Assembly: GCF_022539665.2 (NCBI RefSeq)
Contig: NC_081331.1
Coordinates: 10,630,138-10,694,137 of the forward strand
DNA from: Daphnia carinata
Lineage: Eukaryota; Arthropoda; Branchiopoda; Diplostraca; Daphniidae
Length of the DNA: 64,000 nt
Direction of reading: 5' to 3'
Both the position numbers and the translations under genes were made by a program. The notes beneath the pieces were generated by a model. The model worked only from the letters and a program-made list of their open reading frames with translations, was not told the origin of the DNA and made no database searches. Positions 35,801-44,893 of this stretch are shown piece by piece; position 1 is the stretch's first letter; the number at the start of each line of letters is the position of its first letter.

Positions 35801-38385
35801 AATGAACCGCAAATCAGCTCAATCGTTTGTCTTTTTTTTTCTTCTTTTTTTCTTTCTGGGTAAAAACGTGTAGACAGGTGTAGCAACGCCGTGTTCCAAG
35901 ATTCCCCACCTTCCCATCCACCCCCAAAACTGGTCACACACCCAGTCTAATAACAGAGCCACGCCTCTTCAACCTCATCGACTTGTTATTCATCAGAAAA
36001 AATGATTTTCATGTTGTTTTATTTCATTTTATTTATTTTTTTTTTTGGTTGTTTTCCACCTTCGCTGCGGTTAGGGTCAACCCACGGCCCTTGCGAGTTC
36101 AGTAATCACCATTTTTGGGTAGAAATGAATGATCGTTCTGGCTTTGGGAAACGCGTTCGAAAGGTGGAACTCTTACATCATCATCAGATGGAAAGACCAA
36201 AAGAGGAAGATGAGGAAGGCGATTCTTACGACGTCCGTAAAAGGAGATGGAAGAATAAAGTCTCATTCTCGTCCACAAGCTGATCGAGTGTAATGAAATA
36301 ACAAAAAAAAATAAATAAATAAAAAAAATAAGAGAAGTGGATGATTGAATGGAGGCAATCAGCTCGATTAGATTGGCTATCATCAACGGACCTACTGACT
36401 GAAAAGAATATGCATTTTTTCTTTTAAAGAAGCTAAAAAGATAGAGCGTCTAGCTGATTCGATAATCAAGAAAGGCGATTGGGTCAACCAAACTATAAAC
36501 GCGGAGCTTTTTAAATACTGTTGTTAGCTGCTTAATAAGGGAGGCACAGACGGGAGTTTGGCAGGGTTGATTGGATATTTTACCAGCCGAAAATTGTAGA
36601 GATAAAAAAAAAAAAAAAAATATGAAAATCTTTTCATTTAGAAAAATGGACGAAAAAAAAAAAAAAAAATGTCATGGGAAACGTCTTACATCGATGCGGT
36701 CGGATCGTTGGAGCTTGTTGGCCGGCGCCCCGTAGCCACCGACTCCAGCGCCACCGGCCTGAGCGGCTGCCACGACGCCCAACTGCGAGTTGACGGCCGC
36801 CTCGGCCGGCGAGACCACCTGCAGCATTGGACTGGCGCTGACGTAGTGACTGTAGGGCGAGCTCAACTGTGGCATTCCCGCCAGGTAAGGAGACGCCTGT
36901 GTTCGTTCCAGTTGGTCCCCCCCCCGCAAAAAAAAAAAACATGATTTTTATGTCCGTCATCAAACCACGAACGAAAGGAATAGAAATAAAAATATGAGAA
37001 TTAGTCGATGTCACAATGAACCAATTTCTAATATTTAAAACAGAGAAAAATGATTTTTTTCTTTCCTAATTGGCTTTATAAAGAAAAATAATTGAATAAA
37101 AAAAAAAAAACTAAAGAAAATGGAAGAAGAAAAACAAAAACAAGAGAGAGACTAGAAGAGAATAATGAGAGAGGAGATATGGGACAACGTACAGACATTT
37201 CACACCAATCGTGAACGGAAGACGGTAGACATCTCACCGGCCGAAACTCGTAGTCCTACACAAAACACGCGCACACAAACAGACACACACAAACACACGG
37301 ACACGATCAATTTTTGTTGTTGCGCATTTTTTAAAAATTAAATCCCCCGCCCACAATCGCCGTCAAATTTGCGATGCACAAAAAACCCAAACACAACAAA
37401 AACAAACAAAAAAAAAATTGAATCGAAAGCGATTCGTCTCTTTGTGTGTGAATCGAATCGATACAATTTTTAAATTCAGGGACGCTATGCCGCTCTTCTA
37501 CATTCAAAACATGATGATTCCTTTTTTTTTTTTTTTCTTCAAGTGTTAAATAATTGAGCTAAGAAAAAAAAACAAAAAACTCAAACGAGAAAATAATGCA
37601 AAACGAATTAAAAGAGTGAGAGTTTGAAAATCGCAAAGTTTGGCTCACTTGTTGCGGATAAAAAAAAAAAATCAGATGCAAAGTGAACGAAGAAACACAA
37701 AACAAAAAAGCGGCAATTAATCAGCACATTGTTTTTAAGTAGTTTGCAGCAGCATAGCGAGCGCACAAAATCGATTCTTTTATGTTATTTTTAAAGAAAT
37801 AATCAAAATCAAAATTTTGAAAGAAAAATGTCTGTTACTAGATTTTGTGCTTTCTTTTTTTTTTTTTTTTTGTGTGTGTAAGTGGCTGACTATTGATGGG
37901 TTTTGTTAAGACAAAAAAAAAAAAAAAATAAATAAATAAAGATTTCGGCCAATCAGATGCTGGGTGATGGACAGCGGATAATAAGATAAGGAGGTGGATT
38001 TTGAAAAGCCATCCAGCCATTGTCTTCCCGATTTTTCGTTTGGCTTCATGAATTTATAGATTGGACCCTGACTTTTTGATGTGAAATGGTAAAATATGTC
38101 CCCAAATGACAGAATGAAAAGTCTCGGGAAGACAAGATGGACATGATGCCATGAAAAGCAGGACCACAGCCAAAAGACAAAGAGAAAACATTAAGAATCA
38201 AAGAGAAACATAAAAATAGAAAAAAAAAAAAAAAAAAAAAAAAAAAGGAATGATCGATAAAGAATAGAAGATTCTTTAAATAAAGTTAATTAAAAATTGA
38301 AAAAAAGAAAATATGAGGTACGATTTCATTATGCTAATATGTAGATCTTTTGTGAATTTAAACAAATCAAAACAGGAAAATCCAA

Positions 38386-38417
<32 letters not shown>

Positions 38418-38927
38418 TAAAATCAACCACAGAAATGAATCTTACGATAGTGGGGATCTGTCCGGGTAAGACGGACTGGCCAGCCGGTGCCATGCCCATC
38501 TGAAGCATCAGGGCGTTCTTGAGAGCCAGGTGGTTGCGCCCGTTGATCAGCAGCTGGTCCTTGAGGTGCTGCGGCGGGTGAAAGTACTTGCACGGCGGCT
38601 TCTCACGGTTGCATCGTCCCTGTGTAACAAGAAAAACAAATGAAATCAAATTCTTGATTCAAACACGATCGTCAAAAAACTTCATTTTCATATCTACCAT
38701 TCGAAAATATGCAAATCAAACGGGGAAAAACAGACGAAGAAAAATCTCATTCGACCATCCCCTCCAACCCTGCAGGCACTTCACCCAAAAGTTTGCTCAC
38801 ACACACACTCACACCTGCCTTGTTGGCTGCTCTGTTGAGTCACGACCATAACGCAAAGAGATCGGGGAAAATAGACACGTCGATTTTCCCACGAGCGACG
38901 GTACAGAATGAGATGTGACACCCCATC

Positions 38928-38959
<32 letters not shown>

Positions 38960-39680
38960 AACAAAGAGCAGATGCACGAACATGATGAAACATTCTTTTT
39001 CACCCTCCAGCGTAAAATAATAATAACATCTATAAATGAATATTTTAAAACGATCGTTACCAACTGGAACGATTAAAGTCAAAATGACGATAGAAAACAA
39101 AACACAAAAAAAAAGATGAAAACAAGAACTCGTTGACACGAAAATCGGATGTGTCTTCACGTTAACACGCCCACTTTTCACGAGGCTGACTGTTCGAAGT
39201 GAGCGTTTCTTTTCCTCCCCCCTCTTGCTCGTGACTGTGGATGACTCGCATTTGACAGATGCGATCAACAGAGCGGAACGGAGACGTCAGTGACGTCCTC
39301 CCAGCCTCCCTTTTTTTCACTTCACAATAGAAAAAAAGGAGGAGGGGGGGGGTATTTTTTTTTTTTTCCTTCGGTCATCGTGTAAAACATACAATTTTTT
39401 TTTTTCATGTCTGTTGTTTTCCTTTCAACAAAAAGGAATCAGACGAGATAAAGAAGTTGATCAAGTACCTAAACACACAATGTGTGTGTGTGTGCCACAC
39501 ATTTCTTGGCAAACATGGCCGCTTCTTTGAATCTAAATAGACGAGGCACAAAAAAAGAGCAGCACATCATAACAAAAGAAAAAGGCCAACTTGTCTATTT
39601 TTAAGTTTTCCTTTTTTATTTTTTAATATATTTTTATCGCAGACTTCTGGATCTCGGCCGTCTGCACTGCGTCCAGTAGA

Positions 39681-39711
<31 letters not shown>

Positions 39712-41717
39712 TAAAAATAAAAGTTGGTGGAGATTTTTTGCTTAGTAGTTCAGAGAATTTCGCTGTTGCCCATCTTGACTTATAAACGCATTAAAATGGA
39801 GGGGAAAAAGCAAAACAGAAACAGGGGTGATGTCATCTGGAATTTTCGTTTTTAGACGCCATGGGTGTGCCCGAAAATGGAAACTGGAAAAACGGGTGAT
39901 GGGAGAGAGACACGACCTGATAAGGGCAAGTCAAAATTTATTTATTTATTTTTTTTTTTATGAAACGCGTACGGCAATAAATTTACAGATAGCCAAGTCA
40001 TCCATTTTTTTTTTTTTTTTCCTGCTGCCCCTTTTTTGGGAAGAGACTAATTGACAATCAAACTACCGTGTGTAACGCGTACCACTGTCCAAACCAAACG
40101 ACGTTTCGAAATGCTGAAGACGGGTGAGCACCATCCACTTAGCGTGAACGAAACACGCCGACATTTTCAAATGACGAAAAGAGAGAAAAATGAAGGAATT
40201 TCGATCGGAAAACAAAAAATGTGGATAGTCAAGACATTTTTCTTCAGCTGGAACACACACACACTCAAAAGAAAAAAAAAAAAAAAAAGAAATCGGGCAA
40301 TACGCTTCCGGCAGGTTTTTTTTTTTTTTTTTTTCTTTTCTGGCGAGACTATGCGAGCATCTGTGTTCTTGTTCGTGATAGCTCACATCATCATCATCAT
40401 CATCTCTTTTCATCAAACTCCATTTCCTCTTCCGTGATCTTGGGCGTGCGGTGTGTTTGTGTGCGGATGCTCTCCCTCCCCCCCCCCTTTTTTTTTTTTT
40501 CTTCTCGGAATCTCATCGCGGTGTGGACATTATCCATCCATCCACACAGCGCCCGAAGCGCACCAAGCCCTCCAGAAGAAAAGAACAGATAAATATATAT
40601 ATATACTGTATATATATAAAAAAAAAAAAAGGAAAGGGGAATTTTCATTTATTTTTATTTTTTTTTTTTTTTTTGTTGTTGTTGGGTTGGTTGTTGCCCC
40701 GGAATCTCATCCGTCGACGCCAGATGAAAACGACTGGCGATTTACGATCCAAGACGAAAGCTACGAGACATTCCACTACAACTCGTTCCTCCAACTCCGG
40801 CAAAAAAAGGGCGCTCTCGTCAACGGACTTGAAACCACCCCACCCCCCACCCTCTCTACACACACTGAAAAGAAAAAGAAAAAAAAAAAAAACTATTTTC
40901 ATCCTTTTCTCTGGAATAAAACAACCTCGTAGCAGATACTAATCCTATATAGTTGGACCTTCTTTTTTTTTTTTTCAATCCCAAGCAGTAAGACCAAAAA
41001 ATATAAAATAAAAATAAAACATGGCAATAACTCGTCATTAGAGTCAGACAGTCACGCTGGATTTTTTTTTTTTTTTTTCTTGAGATGTAACATTTTATTA
41101 TTATTTTTTTCGGTTCAAAGTGAGGGACCCCGGCGAGAAGATGTGCGTGTCTAATCCGAACCCGATGGTTTTCCTTTTTTTTTTTTTTTATTTCTCCCGA
41201 AGATGGTGGCGAATTATTGTAATAACATTCCAATACCGTACCAGTTTCCCTAATTAAAAAAAAAAATGATTCATTTTTTTTTTTTTTTTTGTTTGAGCTT
41301 ACACCGTTGATGTTTAAAAAGCAGAATGTACTGCTGCGCTTCTCTAACTGCCAATGTGTATAAATAAAACATCAACTGCGACGTGATAGTTTCCAGTGCG
41401 TCCGCCGTTTGATCCTGTGCGCGCGCGCGGGCGAGAGCAACGGCAGTAAAAATTTCTTTCAAAAAAAAAAAAAGGGGGAGAGAGGAAAAATAAAAAAAAA
41501 AAATAAAAAAAAAGGGCGTTGTCCCTTTGCTGGGGCTGCGCGTGTGTGCGTACGTCGACGCCTTTATGTTTAGCTCTCTTTCTCTCTCTCTCTCTCTCTA
41601 TTTCCCTCTTCGTGCCAGTTGATAGGGGAAGTATACAGGCAAAAGAAGAAGAGGAAGGAAGCAAAGAGGAGAAAGGATAACCCTGCCGTTTCATTTCTTT
41701 CATCACCCAACCGAACA

Positions 41718-41755
<38 letters not shown>

Positions 41756-42796
41756 TTCTCTTTCGTTCTCTCCTCTTGTGTTGATTTCCCGCAGGAGCCA
41801 TCTTTGCTCTCTCTCTAACATCTGCCTCCGTTTCATCAGCTCTTTTCACCTCCACCTTTTTTCTTGTGAAAAGCCAATTCAGTTTCACAGGCCGTGTGAC
41901 TAGAAAATTGGCGAGGCATCATTTCAAACGAATCTAAAATTTTGATTCAATAAAAAAATACGTGGCAAAGGCAAAAATAAACGAAAAAAAACTTTGCATC
42001 GAATTGGATTTGAATCGACCGCCCTCCGATTTTCACGCTCATTTTGGCCGAAGTCGTTTAAATAAAATTTCATTTGTAAATTCCCCCCTCTGCAAAACAA
42101 AAACGCAGGGGGGAAATTCAATCAATTAAAAAATTCGAAATATTTTTTTCCGACAGCCAACGTTTGATTGGTTCGCATCTCGTCCAAACGCAGCCAAAAA
42201 CAAATTCCCCGAAGAGGCGGACGGGGCATTCGACTGGACGACTAGACGCCCCTCCGGGCGTCGGCATACAACAAGTTTAATGCCATTAACTGACCGCAAA
42301 AACCTAATAAAAAAAAACCCGATCTTTTTTTTTTTTTTTGCTTCATTTTCAAAAAAAAAAAAAAAAAGAAAAAAAAAGAATGACGCCGATTTTTCTAATT
42401 ATTCTTTTCGAATAAACAGCTGGAACTGTACGATGTCCTTTTAAAATCCTTGACGCAAGTTGATGTGCGCCGTGTTCGGGTGCACATCGTCGGTGTTGCC
42501 AAAAATAAAAGGAGAAAAAGAAAATTAACATAATGATATTCATTTGAAAGCTCCTTTTTTTTTTTTTTTGGCTCACTCACTCACGAGAGAGAGAGAGGCA
42601 GGTGTGTGTGTGTCTGAGTGTGTGATTCATTTCTCTTATCGCAGATAATATCGTCGACTTTCCTTTCCGCCCGATCTCGTCCTTACCCACGGAGCGAAAT
42701 GCTGTCGATGCGATTACAGTCGAAAAATAGTTGGAATATTTCCAAAATGGCGACGACGACATCGACTCGCAACACACACACACAGACACACACACC

Positions 42797-42828
<32 letters not shown>

Positions 42829-42978
42829 AAAAAAAATGACTCACGCTCCCGAATAGACGCAGACACACGAGGCCAATCGATGACGGAAGATGATGGCGGC
42901 CGCTGTTGGCCGGGCAACATATGGGCGACAGACACGACAGGATTATTGAGATGATGCGTCTGAAATCGATCTCTTCAA

Positions 42979-43048
<70 letters not shown>

Positions 43049-43961
43049 ATTTATTTTTAGATAAGGTACGATGTGAAACGACGCCATTTTTTTATTGCGC
43101 AAAGTCACCGTTATTTATTTTCCTATTTTATCCCGACACTTGAGACCAGCAACAAGAACCTTCTCTTTCACTCATTCACTTCTTCAAGAGGATGTGTCTA
43201 TCGTGACGTCACTCTCTTTTATTATTCCCTAAGCGTGAAACAAATCCAACCCGTTTCTCACGACGCTATTTTTCTTTCTTTAAACTTTCAAAAAAAAAAA
43301 AAAAAAAAAAAAAAAACGGAACGGCAATGTCGTCCTCATTTAGTGACCCCCCCCCCCCCCCTCCTCTCTCTTCATTTTTCCTTTTGTTTCTCGTATTGTT
43401 TCCTTGCGGTGTAAAGAGAAGGTTGTTGCGTTCAGTGCTCGACTGGGTAACCGGTTTACCCCCACCTCACTAGACCGTAACGGCTCGCGTTCGTGAATTG
43501 TAACCCAATCTGCAGCACACTGGGCTCCGGCACCCATCCATTCACTTCTTCTTTTTTTCTTTCCTTGTCGTTTGCACCAATAACGAAAGGAGAAGAAGAA
43601 AAAAAAAAAAAAACCCACACGAAAAACCTCTTATTAGATACGTCGCGCATCATTTGGCAGATCCAATGACCTTTGCCGTCCGCCATTTTGGAAATTGGTT
43701 GGGAAAAGCGAGAAAAAAACAAACAAAAAACAAAACAAAACAAAATGGCGACTATGTTGTTTTTCATACCTTGATACTGTCGTAGCAGGCGATGACGCGT
43801 CCATTCTGCACCTCGACGTTGGCGGGCGGATGAGCGAATTTGCACTCCGAGTCGGAACGGGAGCACTTGGAGCGCTGGAACTCGCGGCAGACCTCCAGCT
43901 GGAGCCAGCGCGAGTCTTTGGCATTGATCATGTTATTAAGATTGACGTTCACAACGGCCAT
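22601..43961 (-). CDS. mbl: Muscleblind, predicted four-zinc-finger isoform (420 aa)
   Basis: Inferred splice form joining 43961-43770, 38619-38446, 36896-36690, 34001-33825, 32880-32833, 32401-32212, 24327-24281, 22931-22847 and 22743-22601. The sum is 1263 nt, exactly 421 codons, and every junction phase agrees. It carries two tandem CCCH pairs: fingers 1/2 (Cys25...His44, Cys59...His78; C-x7-C-x6-C-x3-H) and fingers 3/4 (Cys353...His370, Cys386...His403; C-x7-C-x4-C-x3-H). Muscleblind proteins bind YGCY-type RNA and regulate alternative splicing in muscle and neurons. Vertebrate MBNL has two finger pairs, and as I recall a fly isoform with two pairs has also been described. The exons exist in the sequence; their use together is my inference. 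Confidence 0.6.
22847..22931 (-). CDS. mbl: mbl exon: zinc finger 3
   Basis: Acceptor TTTTCGTTACAG, 85 nt, donor GATG|GTAACA, phase 0 to 1. Reads [20 protein letters not shown] then CKYIHLLD: C-x7-C-x4-C-x3-H, with VCRDF matching VCREF of finger 1. The compact GC-rich block stands out from the surrounding AT-rich DNA. Only 103 bp separate it from the finger-4 exon. Confidence 0.88.
23649..23697 (-). CDS. Candidate 49-nt exon, minus strand
   Basis: Acceptor TTTTTCAATAG with a good pyrimidine tract, donor TATG|GTAAGC. Entered in phase 2 it reads [16 protein letters not shown] and exits in phase 0, compatible with the finger-3 exon; in phase 0 it reads [16 protein letters not shown] and exits in phase 1. 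It might be an alternative mbl exon or chance. Confidence 0.3.
24281..24327 (-). CDS. mbl: mbl candidate linker exon (47 nt) to the second finger pair
   Basis: Acceptor GCCGTCCTCACAG, donor CAA|GTAAGTG. Entered in phase 1 (from 32212) it reads [15 protein letters not shown] and leaves in phase 0, exactly the phase needed by the finger-3 exon at 22931. I see no homologous segment that confirms it, so the support is splice sites and phase only. Confidence 0.45.
24328..30097. other. mbl intron / long-isoform 3' UTR region
   Basis: Low-complexity DNA with poly-A/T and (TG)n. On the minus strand it is downstream of the long-tail stop and upstream of the finger-3/4 exons. A minus-strand segment ending CAG|GTAAGTATAT at 25014 has a perfect-looking donor but no credible acceptor before it. 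No other coding segment recognised. Confidence 0.5.
27358..27389 (+). repeat. (TG)n microsatellite
   Basis: Sixteen uninterrupted TG units in the mbl 3' intron region. Confidence 0.95.
30098..32401 (-). CDS. mbl: mbl exon 6: conserved segment plus long low-complexity tail
   Basis: Acceptor GTGCGACAG at 32402, phase 0. The first 63 codons (32401-32212) carry [17 protein letters not shown] and [14 protein letters not shown] strong internal donor, CTCAT|GTGAGTAC at 32212/32211, can end the exon there in phase 1. If it is not used, the frame stays open for a further ~700 codons to TAA at 30098: Thr/Ser runs, Ala runs, two Gln tracts (about 30965-31020 and 30280-30303), Asn/Ser runs and His/Gly patches. 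The clear GC rise over this exon, against AT-rich flanks, supports real coding use. Confidence 0.85.
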   Translation of the reverse strand, partial: AYPGMMPYKRSAGDKTSANMAAVYQQHQQSAANASHAAMTAAAAYQAQALMQLQQQPYGVPVSCEYNTLVTSSSSTSSSTNPSTTSNQAVTINNLAATTTTTATTTTTTTTCATTAAPLAPAASGLVATVAAAAAAIVTTPSSVAPSCTSSGGLLIATNPSSSSSSSSSSSSISSCLTATTTTTNSSLLLNPIASSASSSSSSSFNPILPAMSSSAGGGGGIGGNNKLPTGGGGGLLQPPTGLSLALTNGNAAAYEAATLAALTNFSNAKRAEECERAAAEMEALAAAAAAEQEDNHFGLAASSSLCMSNNSNSNSSNNNSLSSGCINNNNSSHVSTSTISNSHGSSSISNHFPLAVGAAAASAPPTICSSVALTTLTSSIGAGIKRPRSPNCTSSQPHPMSSSVVSQFSRNSPGLLSFPPSSSSGSVGAAAAAAAAAAALHYSALQPQTALAYTGVSLNKQQQLAQQQQQQQQQQQQSQQLAAVSAASMASGSASFSHQIQTSLAQAMQQQYQHYLNPYYSLAQAQVQQQVTPSAFANAQYGVNPFATAAGSASHLLNSGHAALGLALSHHHGLAGGGGSQLGHHQGMNAGQLPQAQAVAAAAAAQQIQAQQQLAALQQLMQQNPGLMAAAAAAGGYHQLSGGHHLAGSGPVVVGANASNSSHQANQAASSALGMYAAAAQQLGGHFGSLAHFNQPPSQQQQQQQQTQMHQSQYIQSLTGQAAALGRAGGVMPGVVGNPAAAAAAAAAAAAMANAGLQPYKKMRTI
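30098..43961 (-). CDS. mbl: Muscleblind, long-tail isoform (1033 aa)
   Basis: Splice form 43961-43770, 38619-38446, 36896-36690, 34001-33825, 32880-32833, 32401-30098: 192+174+207+177+48+2304 nt, ending TAA at 30098. Residues 1-78 hold the two CCCH fingers. Residues 65-122 continue the conserved block after finger 2 ([20 protein letters not shown]), which is nearly invariant in arthropod muscleblinds. A linker ends KLQRSDRID. The last exon opens [17 protein letters not shown] and has [13 protein letters not shown], both matching the muscleblind C-terminal region. It then runs on for about 700 residues rich in Ser, Ala, Gln, Asn and Thr, ending [11 protein letters not shown]. The gene regulates splicing in the nucleus. 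Exons of 177 and 48 nt are both phase 0, so either could be skipped without a frame change. Confidence 0.85.
32774..32807 (+). repeat. (CA)n microsatellite beside the mbl microexon
   Basis: About 17 CA units on the plus strand, so (TG)n in the pre-mRNA, 26 bases downstream of the GC donor at 32833. UG repeats so close to a non-canonical donor could matter for its recognition; that is inference. Confidence 0.9.
32833..32880 (-). CDS. mbl: mbl exon 5: 16-codon microexon with a GC splice donor
   Basis: Acceptor GTGCTATACAG, then [16 protein letters not shown], then donor CCG|GCAAGT. Only the GC donor keeps the frame into [10 protein letters not shown] of the next exon; the nearby GT (CAA|GTATTT) would shift it. 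The resulting ...[17 protein letters not shown] matches the character of the fly muscleblind segment at this point. Confidence 0.65.
33825..34001 (-). CDS. mbl: mbl exon 4: Gln/Asn linker with KRQR motif
   Basis: 59 codons, phase 0 to 0, acceptor AACAAAG, donor ACG|GTATCT. Begins [13 protein letters not shown] and contains [16 protein letters not shown], a basic patch that could act in nuclear import. The acceptor has a weak pyrimidine tract, which fits an alternatively used cassette. Confidence 0.75.
36690..36896 (-). CDS. mbl: mbl exon 3: linker
   Basis: 69 codons, phase 0 to 0, acceptor GAACACAG, donor [29 protein letters not shown], then an Ala/Gly/Val-rich stretch, ending KLQRSDRID. The SDR-[IL]-[DE] end corresponds to the position where vertebrate MBNL continues straight into finger 3. 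Confidence 0.9.
38446..38619 (-). CDS. mbl: mbl exon 2: rest of zinc finger 2 and conserved block
   Basis: 58 codons, phase 0 to 0, acceptor TTACACAG, donor ATC|GTAAGA. Reads [20 protein letters not shown], completing finger 2 (Cys67, Cys74, His78), then the helix-forming [20 protein letters not shown] block and GQIPTI. Confidence 0.96.
38935..38954 (+). repeat. (CA)n microsatellite in mbl intron 1
   Basis: CA array about 315 bases upstream (on the minus strand) of the exon at 38446-38619. Confidence 0.85.
42982..43045 (+). repeat. C13 run followed by (CT)n array
   Basis: Pure pyrimidine tract of more than 60 bases on the plus strand, about 0.8 kb downstream of the first mbl coding exon in transcript terms. 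Confidence 0.93.
43770..43961 (-). CDS. mbl: mbl first coding exon: zinc finger 1 and first half of finger 2
   Basis: Encodes [20 protein letters not shown]..., finger 1 Cys25-x7-Cys33-x6-Cys40-x3-His44, and the first Cys (59) of finger 2, then ends DSIK|GTATGA in phase 0. The Met at 43961 matches the short N-terminus of arthropod muscleblinds. A splice acceptor (TTCAAACAG) near 44053 suggests the exon has about 90 nt of 5' UTR. The equivalent fly exon is the one known to form circular RNA. Confidence 0.95.
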
Positions 43962-44449
43962 AATAATAATTTCAAAATAATTTTTTTTTTGTTTTGTTTT
44001 CGTTTAAAACCAAAACCAAACGTAGCAGATACGATGGCCACTAGCCGATTTGCTGTTTGAACGCTCGTTGTGTGCCGATGATTTCAACGGAAAAAAAAAA
44101 GACACTCTGTTCACTGTCTGATCGATTATCCACTTGTTTTTCTCTCTTTCGATTCGCTCGTCAATCAAAAAGAAGCAAAACAACAAAAAAAATCTGTTGT
44201 TCCGATCAATCAATCGAGTCAAAGCACGAACGCACTTAAGACCGCACAAAGACAAAAGGGGGAGGAACGACCGTTGGGCAGGATGACGTCACAAAGGGCA
44301 GGAAAGAGTTGACACAATCCTCTGCTCGTCTGCTGCTATTCGAGACATAGAATAAATAATAAAAAAAAAATAAATAAATAAAATAAATAAATATAATATT
44401 CGGTAAGTTATAGATGCGCGTTCGGGTAAATAACAGTCCAAATGGTTCC

Positions 44450-44467
44450 GCACGAACGAGTTCGTGC
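44450..44467. repeat. Short perfect inverted repeat GCACGAAC-GA-GTTCGTGC
   Basis: Two 8-bp halves around a 2-base centre, about 0.5 kb upstream of the first mbl coding exon. It could be a dimeric factor site or chance. Confidence 0.6.
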
Positions 44468-44863
44468 GTGGCATTTTTCTTTAACACGCTGACTCTTGAT
44501 TCATACAACCAAAAAAATAAATAAATAAATACATTTGATATATTTCTAAGACGAGAGAGAGAGAAACCATCCATCCGTAATGATAGCAAACGGTACACGC
44601 ATTGCTATTATTAAGGCCCTCAGCGTTTGTTTCTTGTGTTGCTTTGGAATATCCCAAAAAAAAAAAAAAAAAAAAAAACGTGCGTCTTTTTTCTTTTCTT
44701 TTTTTGCCCTCAAGAGAAAAACGGTTGAAAATGTCGAAGAGAAGAAAGAAAAAAAGAAACAATTTAAAAAAGAGAAAGACGGTGGTGTGCCAGGAAAAAA
44801 AAAAAAAAAAAATGTTGGAGGAGGAGGTGACAAATGACTTCCCGGCCCTGAACTAATACAAAA

Positions 44864-44893
44864 GCAGCTGCTACTGCTGATGCTGCTGCTGCT
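44864..44893 (+). repeat. Interrupted CTG repeat in mbl 5' intron
   Basis: CTGCTACTGCTGATGCTGCTGCTGCT on the plus strand; the mbl transcript would carry the CAG version. A second short tract (five CTG) lies at 45580-45597. Confidence 0.85.
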
